Shown: piece by piece, positions 27,740 through 39,283 of the stretch | How positions within the stretch are numbered: position 1 is the first letter of the stretch | Layout: each line of letters starts with the position of its first letter | Origin: DASUBN01 sp964584665 | GTDB taxonomy: Bacteria > Pseudomonadota > Gammaproteobacteria > Natronospirales > REEB76 | Direction of reading: 5' to 3' | Assembly: GCA_964584665.1 (NCBI GenBank) | Contig: CAZPAO010000003.1 | Location: 71,498-135,497 of the forward strand | DNA: 64,000 nucleotides | Program-made: the position numbers and the translations under genes | The notes under the pieces: generated by a model | Told to the model about the DNA's origin: nothing | The model's input: only the letters and a program-made list of their open reading frames with translations | Databases searched by the model: none

Positions 27740-28840
27740 ATGAAGTTCGAAGCGCTGCGGGATACCTTGCTGAAGCCGGTGCAGGCGGTAGTGGGCGTGG
27801 TGGAGCGCCGCCAGACCATGCCGATTCTGGCTAACGTGCTGCTCACGGTGAGCGACAAGACCCTGTCGGTCACCGCCACGGATCTAGAAGTGGAACTGGT
27901 GGCCCAGGCCGAAGTGGACGTGAAGGAGAAGGGCGAGGTCACGGTGCCGGCCCGCAAGCTCCTGGACATCTGCCGCTCGCTCCCGGAAGGCGCGAAAGTC
28001 TCCCTCAGCCTGGAACGGGATCGCGTCACCGTGAAGTCCGGCCGCAGCCGCTTCCTGCTGGCGACCCTGCCGGCGGCTGAGTTCCCCGCAGTGGAGGACA
28101 TCAAGGCCCAGCGCAGCGTAAACCTGGTGCAGAACAAGCTGCGCGGGCTCATCGAGCAGACCCATTTCTCCATGGCCCAGCAGGACGTGCGTTATTACCT
28201 GAACGGCCTCCTGTTCGAACTCTCCGCCAAACGCATCCGCGCCGTCGCCACCGACGGTCACCGCCTCGCCATGTGTGATCTCGACGCGGACGTGGCGGAT
28301 CTGCCGGCCCAGCAGGTCATCGTGCCGCGCAAGGGGGTGCTGGAACTGCAGCGCCTGCTGACGGACAGCGAAGAGCCAGCCAAAGTCTCCTTTGGCACCA
28401 ACCACGTGCGCGTGGAACTGCCGGGCCTGCGCTTCACCTCCAAGCTCATCGACGGCCGCTTCCCGGATTACGAACGGGTGGTGCCGAAAGCAGGGGACAA
28501 GGACATCATCGCGGACCGCCAGGTGCTGCGGGATGCCCTCGGCCGCACGGCCATCCTCTCCAACGAGAAGTACCGCGGCGTGCGCCTGCAGCTCGCTCCA
28601 AACCGCCTCAAGGTCATGGCCCACAACCCCGAGCAGGAAGAGGCCGAGGACGAGGTAGAGGTGAAGTACCAGGGCGCCGAACTCGAGATCGGCTTCAACG
28701 TCTCCTACCTCATGGACGCCCTGAGCGTGCTGCACACGGAACAGGTGCGCATCACCCTCACCGACTCCAACAGCAGCTGCCTGATCCGCAAGCCCGACCA
28801 GGATGACTGCCGCTACGTCGTGATGCCCATGCGGCTCTGA
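27740..28840 (+). CDS. dnaN: DNA polymerase III beta sliding clamp
   Basis: 366 aa, the ring-shaped processivity clamp of the replicative polymerase. Three repeated clamp domains (about 1-120, 128-245, 247-366); family landmarks MKFEALRDTLLKPVQAVVGVVERRQTMPILANVLL at the start, RRTIAx-like interior region RTAILSNEKYRGVRLQL, and the conserved end YVVMPMRL. The Shine-Dalgarno AGGTGG overlaps the last DnaA box of oriC, so DnaA binding could compete with RNA polymerase passage or mRNA use. Its stop overlaps the recF start by one base (TGATG). Confidence 0.99.
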   Translation: MKFEALRDTLLKPVQAVVGVVERRQTMPILANVLLTVSDKTLSVTATDLEVELVAQAEVDVKEKGEVTVPARKLLDICRSLPEGAKVSLSLERDRVTVKSGRSRFLLATLPAAEFPAVEDIKAQRSVNLVQNKLRGLIEQTHFSMAQQDVRYYLNGLLFELSAKRIRAVATDGHRLAMCDLDADVADLPAQQVIVPRKGVLELQRLLTDSEEPAKVSFGTNHVRVELPGLRFTSKLIDGRFPDYERVVPKAGDKDIIADRQVLRDALGRTAILSNEKYRGVRLQLAPNRLKVMAHNPEQEEAEDEVEVKYQGAELEIGFNVSYLMDALSVLHTEQVRITLTDSNSSCLIRKPDQDDCRYVVMPMRL

Positions 28841-29910
28841 TGGCCCTGTCCCGCCTCACGCTGCGGGATTTCCGCTGCTTCGCCGCCCTCGAACTGGATC
28901 CGGCGCCTCGCGCCAACCTCGTCCTAGGGGACAACGCCTCCGGCAAGACCAGCTTGCTGGAGGCGATCTTCTTCCTGAGCCGGGGACGCTCCTTCCGCAC
29001 TTCCAAGGCCGACAACCTGGCCCGCCATGGGGCTGAAGGCTTCCTTCTGAGCGCCCAGGTCTCAGACGCTTCCGGCAACGTGGCCCTGGGACTGGCGCGA
29101 AAGGGCGGGGTCCTGGAAGCTCGGGTGGCGGGCGGCCCCGCCAAGGCCCTGGCGGAACTCACGGAACGCCTGCCGGTGCAGCTCCTGGATTCCAGCGCCC
29201 ATCAGCTCATCGAAGGCGGCCCCCGGCACCGCCGGCAGTTCTTGGATTGGGGGGTGTTCCACGTGGAACAAAGCTTCCTGCCTGCCTGGCGCCGCTACCA
29301 GCGGGCCCTGAAACAGCGAAACACCCTGCTGCGTCAGAAGGCTCCGGAGGCCCTGCTCAAGACCTTCGAGCCGGAGCTGGCCTTTGCCGGCGAATTCCTG
29401 GACCAGCACCGGCGCCAATACCTGGCGCAGCTCCAGCCCGTGGCCCTGGGCTGGGCCGAGCGGCTCCTGGGGAAACTGGACCTGAATCTCCGGTACCTGC
29501 GGGGCTGGGGGGAGGGGAAGACCCTGGAGGAAGCCTTGGTGGCGAACCGCCCCGTGGAGCGGGAGCAAGGGGTGACCCGGACCGGCCCCCACCGGGCTGA
29601 GATGGTCATCGAGATAGGCGGCTTGCCTGCCCAGCAGCAGGTATCCCGGGGTCAGCAGAAGGTCCTGGCGGGAGCCCTGCTCCTGGCCCAGGCGGCCTAT
29701 CTCCGGCAGGCCACCGGGCGGCATTGCCTTCTGCTCCTGGATGATCTGGCGGCAGAACTGGATGCCAGCCACCTGGGGCGGTTCCTGGAACTGGTGCGGG
29801 AGACGGAGGCCCAGGTATTCCTGAGCAGCGTGGAGAAGGCCCGCCTGCCTGCCTGGGAGGACGCCCGTTTGTTCCACGTGGAACACGGGAAAATCACCAA
29901 ATTGGTATAA
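28840..29910 (+). CDS. recF: DNA replication/repair protein RecF
   Basis: 356 aa SMC-like ATPase that loads RecA at gaps with RecO and RecR. Walker A GDNASGKTSLLEAIF near residues 30-44, signature SRGQQKVLAGALLLAQA near 269-285, and Walker B LLLLDDLAAELD. Length is normal. Two perfect palindromes of the parS type are embedded in the coding sequence (29255 and 29870), translated as FHVEQ and FHVEH. The dnaN stop and recF start overlap, so the pair is coupled; gyrB follows after 27 bp. Confidence 0.98.
   Translation: MALSRLTLRDFRCFAALELDPAPRANLVLGDNASGKTSLLEAIFFLSRGRSFRTSKADNLARHGAEGFLLSAQVSDASGNVALGLARKGGVLEARVAGGPAKALAELTERLPVQLLDSSAHQLIEGGPRHRRQFLDWGVFHVEQSFLPAWRRYQRALKQRNTLLRQKAPEALLKTFEPELAFAGEFLDQHRRQYLAQLQPVALGWAERLLGKLDLNLRYLRGWGEGKTLEEALVANRPVEREQGVTRTGPHRAEMVIEIGGLPAQQQVSRGQQKVLAGALLLAQAAYLRQATGRHCLLLLDDLAAELDASHLGRFLELVRETEAQVFLSSVEKARLPAWEDARLFHVEHGKITKLV
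29255..29270. other. parS-type centromere site 1
   Basis: TGTTCCACGTGGAACA, a perfect 16-bp palindrome matching a well known ParB-binding parS variant of Pseudomonas. It is inside recF and about 1.7 kb from the probable origin, the expected location. ParA/ParB genes are not in this window. Confidence 0.85.
29870..29885. other. parS-type centromere site 2
   Basis: A second exact copy of TGTTCCACGTGGAACA, 615 bp after the first, within the last ten codons of recF. The two sites would nucleate a ParB partition complex beside oriC. No further exact copy was noticed in the window. Confidence 0.85.
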
Positions 29911-29937
29911 TGATAAATCACAGAAAAAGACCTCCCC

Positions 29938-32355
<2,418 letters not shown>

Positions 32356-32563
32356 CGAAAAGCTGCTGCGCTCGCCGGGGCGTTGTCTGTGGCAGGGATG
32401 CGTACCTGCCGCGGAGCACAGGGATGTGCGAGAGCGGCGAGCGCGAGGACTCGCCTTTTAGCCCCGCATCCTGCTCCGCTAAAAGTCCACGGACAGACTT
32501 CCTTTCCGCCGGTTCGGCGCATGCGCCGAACCCTAGCCCCAGCTTCGCTCGCGACGCTTTTGG
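32356..32563. repeat. large intergenic palindromic repeat, copy 2
   Basis: Begins at the base after the gyrB stop. Outer arms (AAAAGCTGCTGCGCTCGC at 32358 and its imperfect complement ending GACGCTTTTGG near 32563) enclose several nested dyads: a CTTTTAGC/GCTAAAAG pair (32454/32480 region) and a perfect 22-bp palindrome at 32511..32532. The segment 32389-32440 (GGGATGCGTACCTGCCGCGG and onward) is nearly identical to 41872-41922 in copy 3. It lies between convergent genes and may end both transcripts. The rest of the gap to 32627 shows nothing else. Confidence 0.8.
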
Positions 32564-32627
32564 CCCAGCCCCGTCGGTCCTCAGGAAGAGCTCTACCCAG
32601 CCGCGCAGGCGGCTCACGTATGCAGCC

Positions 32628-34727
32628 TTAGAGCGCTATGGACATGCCCAACTGGATGAAGCGGCCCAGCATGCGATAGACCTGACCGTCTCCGATCTCG
32701 CTCGCCGCCACCGGATCGCGGCGGTCCGTGAGATTCTCCCCCCGGACATATACCGCGATGCGGTCGAAGCCATAGCGGAACAGGCAGTCATAGCTGGTGA
32801 AGGCCCCCGCCCGTACCTGGTTCTGGGGGTCGAGGAAGCGGGCGCCGCGATATTCCGCCGACAGCGCCGCGCTGAAGCCGGACAGCTGGCCGTAGTGCAA
32901 GCCCATGCTCATGACCGATTGAGGCGTCAGGGGCAGGCGTCTGCCCGCCAGCTGCACATTGTCACCGTCATCGTCCACGAAGTTATAGTCGAGATAGCGG
33001 GCATCCACGTATTCGTAGCCGAACTTGAGCTGCCAGTCGCGGCCCAGGCGGTAATCCAGATCCAGGTCCACATCCTCGAAGCGGTCCGAGCCGCCGTTGC
33101 GGGATACCGGCAGCCCTCCCACGGCTTGCGTGACCACGGCGTCACCGAAGTCCACCCGCGCGGCGGAAAGCTCCCATTCCAGGGCCTCGGCAATACCACG
33201 CACTCCCAGCTGCCAGGAACGGGCGGTCTCGGGCTGCAGCAGCACGGCCTCGTCCGGGTCTGGGCTGAAATCGAATTGCGCCGGCTGGAAGCTATTGGTA
33301 TAGGCGACGTAGGGCGTTACGCTCCCTTGCGCACCTTCCCAGGCATGCCATTCGAGCAGTGCGGACTCGGACAACCGGGTATCGCGCTGGGTCTGCAGGC
33401 TCGGGTCATCGTCCTCATCGCTGTCGTCGCCATCCGCGGTGAGGCGGCGCTCGTCGGTGAGATTTTCGCGCAGCCCCAGGGCGAGGTTGAAGTCCGGGGC
33501 GAAGCGCCAGTGGGACTGGGCATAGAGGCCGGAGAATACGCGCCAGTCATGGGAGTAGGCGGCGATACCCGAGCCATCATCCCCATCATCATCGTCACTG
33601 GAATGCATGGGTGCTCGGCCCCCGGATGAGGCCCGGTAATCGAACGACGTACTGTGCGCGTTGCCGTTTCCATACATGGCATTGACGCCCAGGCTGATGT
33701 CGAACGTGGTTCCCCACTGGCGGTACCAGTGGCTATCGAGATAAGCCTCGTTCAACCGGGTCCCCTGGGAATACCCTATGGCATCATCGCCCGCCGCATC
33801 CGGCGCGTCCGTCAGGAAGCCCTGCAGGGCGGATCTGTCGGTATGGACGAATGCAGCCGAACTCTGCCAGCTGCCGCCGGTGACCGGCAGCGAGTAATCC
33901 AGGTTCACCTGCGAGCGGTGTTCGTCGAGGTGCGCGCCGGCCGGGTTCTGGTTGGAGTCCACCGCCACACCGGCGTCCAGTCCGCCCTCGGTCACGGGCG
34001 TAGGTGACAAAGGGGCCTGTCGCAAGTCCAGGAACGAGACGTCCAGGCTGAGCACACCGCTCCCTGCCTGCGCGCTGGCACGGTACAGCAACTGGTCTCG
34101 CCCGACGCTGGCGCGGGGGTCGCCGTAACCCTGGCTGGAGGCGGTCACGCTCAAGGAATGCTGCAGTCCGCCCGGCGAGGGCAGCGTCACGGAGGCATCC
34201 ACGCTCCGGCTGCCATGGGAACCGAGGCTGAGGTCCGCCTGCTGCGAAGCTTCGCCTGCAGGATAGTGGTAGATGTAGATGGCGCCGGCGAACGCGGCGC
34301 TGCCGAAGACGACGGGATCCGGACCCCGGCGGATGACGATCTGCTTCACATCTGCCAGGGAGACCGACTCGAACGGCGGGGCAGTGGTGCCCCCCAGCGG
34401 GATGCCATCCACCACCAGCAGGTAGTCATCGGCTTCGCGCGCACCGGTGAGTCCGGGCAGCAGGCCGGCGGGACCCGCGTCGCCGCCACGCGCCGGCGTC
34501 GTCCCCGTCACCAGCGCCAGCACATCCGCCAGATCCGCCGTGCCCCAGGCGCGCATGTCGTCCGCATCGATGACCACCAGCGGCAGTCCGGAGCTTGCCT
34601 CACGCTCGGAGCTGAGCATGATCTGCCCCAACTGCACGGGTTCGTCGGCCCAAGCCGGCAGGCTGAGGGATGTGAAAGCGGCCAGCAGCAGCCCCTGGTG
34701 CAGCCGCGATGTGGTGTTGCAAGACAT
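32628..34727 (-). CDS. TonB-dependent outer-membrane receptor with acidic loops
   Basis: 699 aa. Signal peptide 1-27 (ends SLPAWADEP), plug domain (about 45-155: VVIDADDMRAWGTADLADVL ... VDGIPLGG ... IRRGPDPVVFGSAAFAGAIYI), then a barrel ending RFIQLGMSIAL. Two highly acidic segments, SSDDDDGDDGSG near residue 375 and DGDDSDEDDDPS near 435, plus VDDDGDN near 585 fall where extracellular loops are expected and could bind metal ions or a cationic ligand. ATG at 34727 has GGAAGAG upstream and is preferred to an ATG 17 codons earlier. It follows a secreted fibronectin-like protein gene by 58 bp. Substrate unknown. Confidence 0.85.
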   Translation of the reverse strand: MSCNTTSRLHQGLLLAAFTSLSLPAWADEPVQLGQIMLSSEREASSGLPLVVIDADDMRAWGTADLADVLALVTGTTPARGGDAGPAGLLPGLTGAREADDYLLVVDGIPLGGTTAPPFESVSLADVKQIVIRRGPDPVVFGSAAFAGAIYIYHYPAGEASQQADLSLGSHGSRSVDASVTLPSPGGLQHSLSVTASSQGYGDPRASVGRDQLLYRASAQAGSGVLSLDVSFLDLRQAPLSPTPVTEGGLDAGVAVDSNQNPAGAHLDEHRSQVNLDYSLPVTGGSWQSSAAFVHTDRSALQGFLTDAPDAAGDDAIGYSQGTRLNEAYLDSHWYRQWGTTFDISLGVNAMYGNGNAHSTSFDYRASSGGRAPMHSSDDDDGDDGSGIAAYSHDWRVFSGLYAQSHWRFAPDFNLALGLRENLTDERRLTADGDDSDEDDDPSLQTQRDTRLSESALLEWHAWEGAQGSVTPYVAYTNSFQPAQFDFSPDPDEAVLLQPETARSWQLGVRGIAEALEWELSAARVDFGDAVVTQAVGGLPVSRNGGSDRFEDVDLDLDYRLGRDWQLKFGYEYVDARYLDYNFVDDDGDNVQLAGRRLPLTPQSVMSMGLHYGQLSGFSAALSAEYRGARFLDPQNQVRAGAFTSYDCLFRYGFDRIAVYVRGENLTDRRDPVAASEIGDGQVYRMLGRFIQLGMSIAL

Positions 34728-34785
34728 CGGGATCTCTTCCGTCGCTACTCCGACGTAAGATTCCCGGGGAGGCGGCAAAGTTCCG

Positions 34786-35721
34786 CTATTTCAAGCCAGG
34801 TCCGGAGAGAATCTCGGGGGAAGAGTTCGAAGCCGCCAGCACCGGACGCGAGCCCCCGTAGCCGCGGCTGGCGGTGAGTTCAGAGGCGGACAGCACCACC
34901 TCGTTGCTGGCGGCGCCGCTGCCGGCGTCGTTCACCGCTATCACCTTGTAGTAGTACTGCAGCACCGAGGCGCCCAGGCGCCGGTCGGTGAAGGCGGTCT
35001 TGCGGCCGGTGACGGTGGAATACTGGCGTTCCTTGCCGGGGGCCGTGCCCCGCAGGATCCGGTAAGCCCGGATGTCCCCTTCCTGGAGCGGGATCCAGCT
35101 CAGCCGCGTCTCGTCCACTCCGCGCCGGCCCTCGAGTTGAGGCGCCGCCGGGGTTCCCAAGTCGGGTGCGGAGGGAAGCGCCGCGACAGCGGCCGCATCC
35201 CCGGCCGGGCCCGGGACCAGTTCTATGGTCACCTGCAGGTCCTCGTCGCCCGGCGCATAGGGCACCACCTTCACGGTGAACCGGTGGTTGCCGTCGGCGG
35301 CCGGCAGGGCCGTCATCTCCGGATCAGAGGATGTGGCGGACTCGCTGAGGGCCGCCTCGGAACCGTAGGTGGTGGTGATGTCGCCCGGATAGACGTAGAG
35401 GTCATAGTCCGAGTTGCCGTCACCGGCCCAGCTCAGCTGGATGCGGATGGACGCGCCCGGGTGGGCGGCGGCATAACCCTGGGGCAGCGACACCTTGAGC
35501 GGGAAGTCGTGGCAGGGCTGCTGCGGGTTGCTGCATTCGGGACCGGAGTCCAGCAGCGGGATGGGGGTCGGGTTGGCGACGGTATAGGCGCCGGCGCTAT
35601 AGGTTATCGGGCCCGAGGTATCGGTGAGTATGGCGGTCCCTGCGTGGCTGTCCTCCGCCTGGAGCAGGACGGGGACGGAGCACGACGACAGGGCCACGAG
35701 CGTTAAATAGAGTCCTTTCAT
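34786..35721 (-). CDS. secreted protein with C-terminal fibronectin type III domain
   Basis: 311 aa. N-terminal signal (MKGLYLTLVALSSCSVPVLLQAEDSHAG); the cysteine in this region is not a good lipobox. Residues about 75-170 form a beta-sandwich-like module (SIRIQLSWAGDGNSDYDLYVYPGD ... HRFTVKVVPYAPGDEDLQVTIEL) resembling bacterial pre-peptidase C-terminal domains. Residues about 190-285 (PAAPQLEGRRGVDETRLSWIPLQEGDIRAYRILRG ... YYYKVIAVNDAGSGAASNEV) are a fibronectin type III repeat. No enzyme motif. Placed directly upstream of the TonB receptor gene on the same strand, so the two may act together at the cell surface. Confidence 0.72.
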   Translation of the reverse strand: MKGLYLTLVALSSCSVPVLLQAEDSHAGTAILTDTSGPITYSAGAYTVANPTPIPLLDSGPECSNPQQPCHDFPLKVSLPQGYAAAHPGASIRIQLSWAGDGNSDYDLYVYPGDITTTYGSEAALSESATSSDPEMTALPAADGNHRFTVKVVPYAPGDEDLQVTIELVPGPAGDAAAVAALPSAPDLGTPAAPQLEGRRGVDETRLSWIPLQEGDIRAYRILRGTAPGKERQYSTVTGRKTAFTDRRLGASVLQYYYKVIAVNDAGSGAASNEVVLSASELTASRGYGGSRPVLAASNSSPEILSGPGLK

Positions 35722-35858
35722 GATGCGCGCCTTCCAGCCCGGCGGGCCGGTGGATAGGGCAGTCCCTTGCCCAGGCGGAAGTGTCGCGGAGACGTGCGTT
35801 CAAAGCACTCGGGGAATCACACCAAAGCGACGGGGAAAATCCCCGCCTTGCGACATAA

Positions 35859-36608
35859 CTACTTGCGGGGGCGGCCTTCCAGCACCATGCCGGCGTAGCC
35901 GGGGCTGATCTCACGCATCTGGGCCTCGATCCAGTCCTGCACTTCCCGGTTCATGTCTTCCGGTTTCATGCCGTGGGGATAGACCGGCTTGCCGACCCGC
36001 ACCCGGATGGTGCCCGGGTACTTCAGGAAGGCGTTGCGGCGCCAGAAGTCGCCGGCGTTGTGGGCCACCGGGACGATGGGCCGGCCGGTCTTCTCGGCGA
36101 GCAGCGCGCCGGAGATGCCGTAGCGACGGGTGGTGCCGGGCGGCATGCGCGTGCCCTCCGGGAAGATCATCACCCAGAGCTTCTCTTCCAGCAGACGGTG
36201 GCTGCCCATGGCGAGCACCTGGTTCACCGCCGTGTGGCCGGACTTGCGGTTGATGGCGATGGGTTCGATGGCGAGCAGCGCCTGTCCGATGATGGGTATC
36301 CACATGAGTTCGCGCTTCAGCACCCAGGACTGGGTCGGGAACACCAGCAGCTGCGCCAGGGTCTCCCAGGCGGACTGGTGCTTCCAGTAGGCGATGGAAG
36401 GCTCCGCCGGGATGTTCTCGGTCCCCTCGATGCGCCAGTCGATGCGGCAGATGTGCTTCAGGGACCAGAAGGCGAAACGCGCCCAGGCCACCGCGATCAC
36501 GTAGCCGATGTGGCGGTTGAAGGGCGCGAACAGCGCCACCGGGATGGCGTAGAGGGTGACGCTCACCACGTACACCACGTTGAACAGTAGGGAACGCAGG
36601 AACAGCAT
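35859..36608 (-). CDS. plsC: 1-acyl-glycerol-3-phosphate acyltransferase (PlsC family)
   Basis: 249 aa. One N-terminal helix, then the acyltransferase blocks: KHQSAWETL near residue 76 (the Hx4D/E motif, with Glu as in several proteobacterial homologues), FPEGTRMPPG for substrate binding and PIVPVAHNAG. It would add the second fatty acid to make phosphatidic acid at the inner membrane, or act on a related lysolipid. The start overlaps the gmhB stop by one base (TGATG on the coding strand). The 137 bp that follow hold a CGGGGA/TCCCCG hairpin that may be a weak terminator. Confidence 0.88.
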   Translation of the reverse strand: MLFLRSLLFNVVYVVSVTLYAIPVALFAPFNRHIGYVIAVAWARFAFWSLKHICRIDWRIEGTENIPAEPSIAYWKHQSAWETLAQLLVFPTQSWVLKRELMWIPIIGQALLAIEPIAINRKSGHTAVNQVLAMGSHRLLEEKLWVMIFPEGTRMPPGTTRRYGISGALLAEKTGRPIVPVAHNAGDFWRRNAFLKYPGTIRVRVGKPVYPHGMKPEDMNREVQDWIEAQMREISPGYAGMVLEGRPRK

Positions 36609-37144
36609 CAGTGATGCTCTTTCAACAACTTGGCCGTAGCCGCGGCGAGGTCGTCGTAGACCTCCACGTCGTCGTGCTCATGCTCCAAAGTCTTCTGCCC
36701 ATTACCGGTCTTCACCAGGATGGGCCGCGCACCCACCGCCCGCGCCGCCGCGAGATCGCGGCCCGAGTCGCCGATCATGGGCACATCTTTAAGGTCCACC
36801 TTGTAGCGTTCCATGATCTGCTTCATGAGTCCGGTCTTGGGCTTGCGGCAATCGCAGCCCGCGTCCGGCGCGTGGGGACAGAAGAAGATGGAGTCGATCT
36901 TGCCGCCCGCCGCCTCGACCTCGCGCCGCATGCGGCCGTGGATGGCGGCGAGGGTGTCCAGACTGAAGAGGTTGCGGCCCACGCCCGACTGGTTGCTGGC
37001 TACCACCACCTTGTAGCCGCTCTTATATAAGCGTGCGATGGCATCGATGCTGCCGGGCAGGGGTACCCATTCCTCAGGCGATTTGATGAACGCGTCCGAT
37101 TCCTTGTTGATCACGCCGTCACGATCGAGGATGACGAGGCGCAC
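36608..37144 (-). CDS. gmhB: D-glycero-beta-D-manno-heptose-1,7-bisphosphate 7-phosphatase
   Basis: 178 aa HAD phosphatase of the ADP-heptose pathway for lipopolysaccharide core. Nucleophile motif LDRDGVIN at 5-12, SNQSGVGR (motif II), zinc-loop cysteines in FFCPHAPDAGCDCRKPKTGLM, and the final Asp pair in MIGDSGRDLAAARAVGA. The Zn loop separates GmhB from histidinol-phosphatase relatives. It begins 3 bp after glyS on the same strand and is coupled to plsC. A CTTATATAAG palindrome at 37022 encodes Leu-Tyr-Lys with rare codons. Confidence 0.93.
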   Translation of the reverse strand: MRLVILDRDGVINKESDAFIKSPEEWVPLPGSIDAIARLYKSGYKVVVASNQSGVGRNLFSLDTLAAIHGRMRREVEAAGGKIDSIFFCPHAPDAGCDCRKPKTGLMKQIMERYKVDLKDVPMIGDSGRDLAAARAVGARPILVKTGNGQKTLEHEHDDVEVYDDLAAATAKLLKEHH

Positions 37145-37147
37145 CGC

Positions 37148-39283
37148 TCAATCGACCTGTATTAGGGCTAGATCGGCGGTCTGCAGGAACAGCGCGCTCA
37201 ATGAGGCGAGCAACGCCAGCCGGTTGGCCTTCACCGCCGCATCCGGGTCCATGACCATCACCTGGTCGAAGAAGGCATCCACCGGTGCACGCAGTGCCGC
37301 GAGCTTCTTCAGGGCCTGGGCATAGTCGCCGGCGCCAGCCAGGGATTCCACGTCACGCCGCAGCTGGCCGATCTTCTCCTGCAGCGCGATCTCCGCCGGC
37401 AGCCTCAAGAGCGCCGGGTCCACCTCGCCGTGGGTGCCGCCGCCCGCCTGGCGCAGGATGTTGGCGATGCGCTTGTTGGCGGCCGCCAGCGCGGCCGCTT
37501 CCGGCAGCCTCAGGAACTCGTTCACCGCCTGCACCCGTCGCTGGAAATCCACGGGACGGCGCGGCTGCTTGGCGCGCACCGCCTCGAACACGTCGGCGCG
37601 GATGCCGGTCTCCAGGTAATAGGCCTTGAGCCGTTCCAGCAGGAACTCGTAGACCTCCTCGGGCGAGGCCTTGCCCTGCACCGGCTGGGCTGCGAGGGCC
37701 GCCCGGATGAGGTCCACCAGATCCAGGTCCAGCTGCTTCTCCAGCAGGATGCGCATGAGCCCCAGGCCGGCGCGCTTGAGGGCGAAGGGGTCCTTGTCGC
37801 CGGTAGGCTTCTGGCCGATGGCGAAGATCCCGCAGAGGGTATCGAGCTTGTCCGCGACAGCGAGTGCCTGGCCAGTCTTCGTTTCCGGGAGGCGGTCGCC
37901 GGCGAAGCGCGGCAGGTAATGCTCCTCGATGGCGCGGGCCGCTTCCGGTTCCTCGCCGTTGATGCGCGCCACGTGCATGCCGATGCTGCCCTGCAGCTCC
38001 GGGAACTCGCCGACGAGGTTGGAGAGCAGGTCGCATTTCGCGAGTTCGGCACCGCGGCGCGCTAGTGCCGGGCTGCCGCCTATCCTGCGCGCCACATCCT
38101 CGGCCAGCGCCGCCACCCGCTTCTGCTTGTTGGCGTAGGAGCCGAGCTCCTTCTGGAACACCATGGTCTCCAGGTCCTCGACCCGCGTGTCCAGGCGCGC
38201 ACCCTTGTCCAGGTCCCAGAAGAACATGGCGTCCGTGAGCCGCGGCACGATCACCCGCTCGTTGCCGCGCTTGACCTCCTTCGGGTCCTTGCTCTGCACG
38301 TTCGATATGGTGACGAAGTGGGGCAGGAGCTTGCCGCCCGTGTCACGCAGCGGGAAGTAGCGTTGCTGGCCCTGCAGCACCACTTCGATCACCTCTTCCG
38401 GCAGCGCCAGGAACTTGGGATCGAAATCACCCACCACCGGCACCGGCCATTCCACCAGGGCCGCCACTTCCTCCAGCAGCGCCTGCTCGAGCCGCGCCTT
38501 GCCCTTCATCTTGGCGGCCGCCTGGGTCACGAGCTTGCCGATGTCCTGGGCGAGAGTGCCGTCACGGTCTTCCACCCGCACCTTGCCGGTTTTCTCCAGC
38601 AGCTCGCGGTACTCTGCCGCGCGCTTCACGGGGATGGCGGCGGGATGATGGAAGCGGTGGCCGCGGGTCTTGTCGCCGGTGGCCACACCCAGGATCTCGG
38701 TCTTCAACACCTTGTCGCCGAGCAGCATCAGCACCCAGTGCACCGGGCGCACGAATTCGGCCGTGCCCGCGCCCCAGCGCATGCGCTTGCCGATGGGAAG
38801 CTTCGCCAGCGCCTCCTGCACCATGCCGGGCAGGAGCGCGGCGGCGCTCTCGCCCTTGATCTCGAGCATGAACGCAAGGCGCTCGCCCTTGTCGGTCTGC
38901 TTGCGGGCGAGCTTGTCCACCGTGGTGTTGCAGGACTTGGCGAAACCCTCGGCGGCCTTGGTGGGTTGGCCGGCGGCATCGTAGGCGGCGGCCGCGGCGG
39001 GGCCGAGCTTCTCCTCGCTCCGGTCCGGCTGGCGCGGATACAACGCGGGCACCGAGAGCGCGAGGCGCCGTGGGGAGAAGAGCACTTCGTTGTGGCTGCC
39101 TGCGGGGAGCAGGCCCTTCGCCACTGCCTGGGCCTCGAAGTGCTCGAGGAAAGCCAGCGCGAGCTTGCGCAGGCTCTTCGGCGGAAGCTCTTCCGTGCCG
39201 ATCTCCACCAGGAAGGACTGGGTGGCGGGTGTCTTCACCTTGGACGCGGGTTTCGTGGTTTTCTTCTTCTTGGCCGCGCTCAT
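37148..39283 (-). CDS. glyS: glycine-tRNA ligase beta subunit
   Basis: 711 aa beta chain of the bacterial alpha2beta2 glycyl-tRNA synthetase; it binds tRNA and is required for charging. Conserved beginning LVEIGTEELPPKSL after a Lys/Thr-rich N-terminal extension of about 25 residues (MSAAKKKKTTKPASKVK), which is longer than in E. coli. Central HD-like region and the C-terminal anticodon-binding DALR-type domain (VDAFFDQVMVMDPD) are complete. It overlaps glyQ by 4 bp (ATGA), giving tightly matched subunit synthesis. Confidence 0.97.
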   Translation of the reverse strand: MSAAKKKKTTKPASKVKTPATQSFLVEIGTEELPPKSLRKLALAFLEHFEAQAVAKGLLPAGSHNEVLFSPRRLALSVPALYPRQPDRSEEKLGPAAAAAYDAAGQPTKAAEGFAKSCNTTVDKLARKQTDKGERLAFMLEIKGESAAALLPGMVQEALAKLPIGKRMRWGAGTAEFVRPVHWVLMLLGDKVLKTEILGVATGDKTRGHRFHHPAAIPVKRAAEYRELLEKTGKVRVEDRDGTLAQDIGKLVTQAAAKMKGKARLEQALLEEVAALVEWPVPVVGDFDPKFLALPEEVIEVVLQGQQRYFPLRDTGGKLLPHFVTISNVQSKDPKEVKRGNERVIVPRLTDAMFFWDLDKGARLDTRVEDLETMVFQKELGSYANKQKRVAALAEDVARRIGGSPALARRGAELAKCDLLSNLVGEFPELQGSIGMHVARINGEEPEAARAIEEHYLPRFAGDRLPETKTGQALAVADKLDTLCGIFAIGQKPTGDKDPFALKRAGLGLMRILLEKQLDLDLVDLIRAALAAQPVQGKASPEEVYEFLLERLKAYYLETGIRADVFEAVRAKQPRRPVDFQRRVQAVNEFLRLPEAAALAAANKRIANILRQAGGGTHGEVDPALLRLPAEIALQEKIGQLRRDVESLAGAGDYAQALKKLAALRAPVDAFFDQVMVMDPDAAVKANRLALLASLSALFLQTADLALIQVD

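Noticed and set aside
32383..32631. 82-codon plus-strand frame in repeat copy 2 (peptide containing GMRTCRGAQG)
   Set aside because: The same peptide fragment appears at 41878 only because the repeat module is shared; no start signal and no family.
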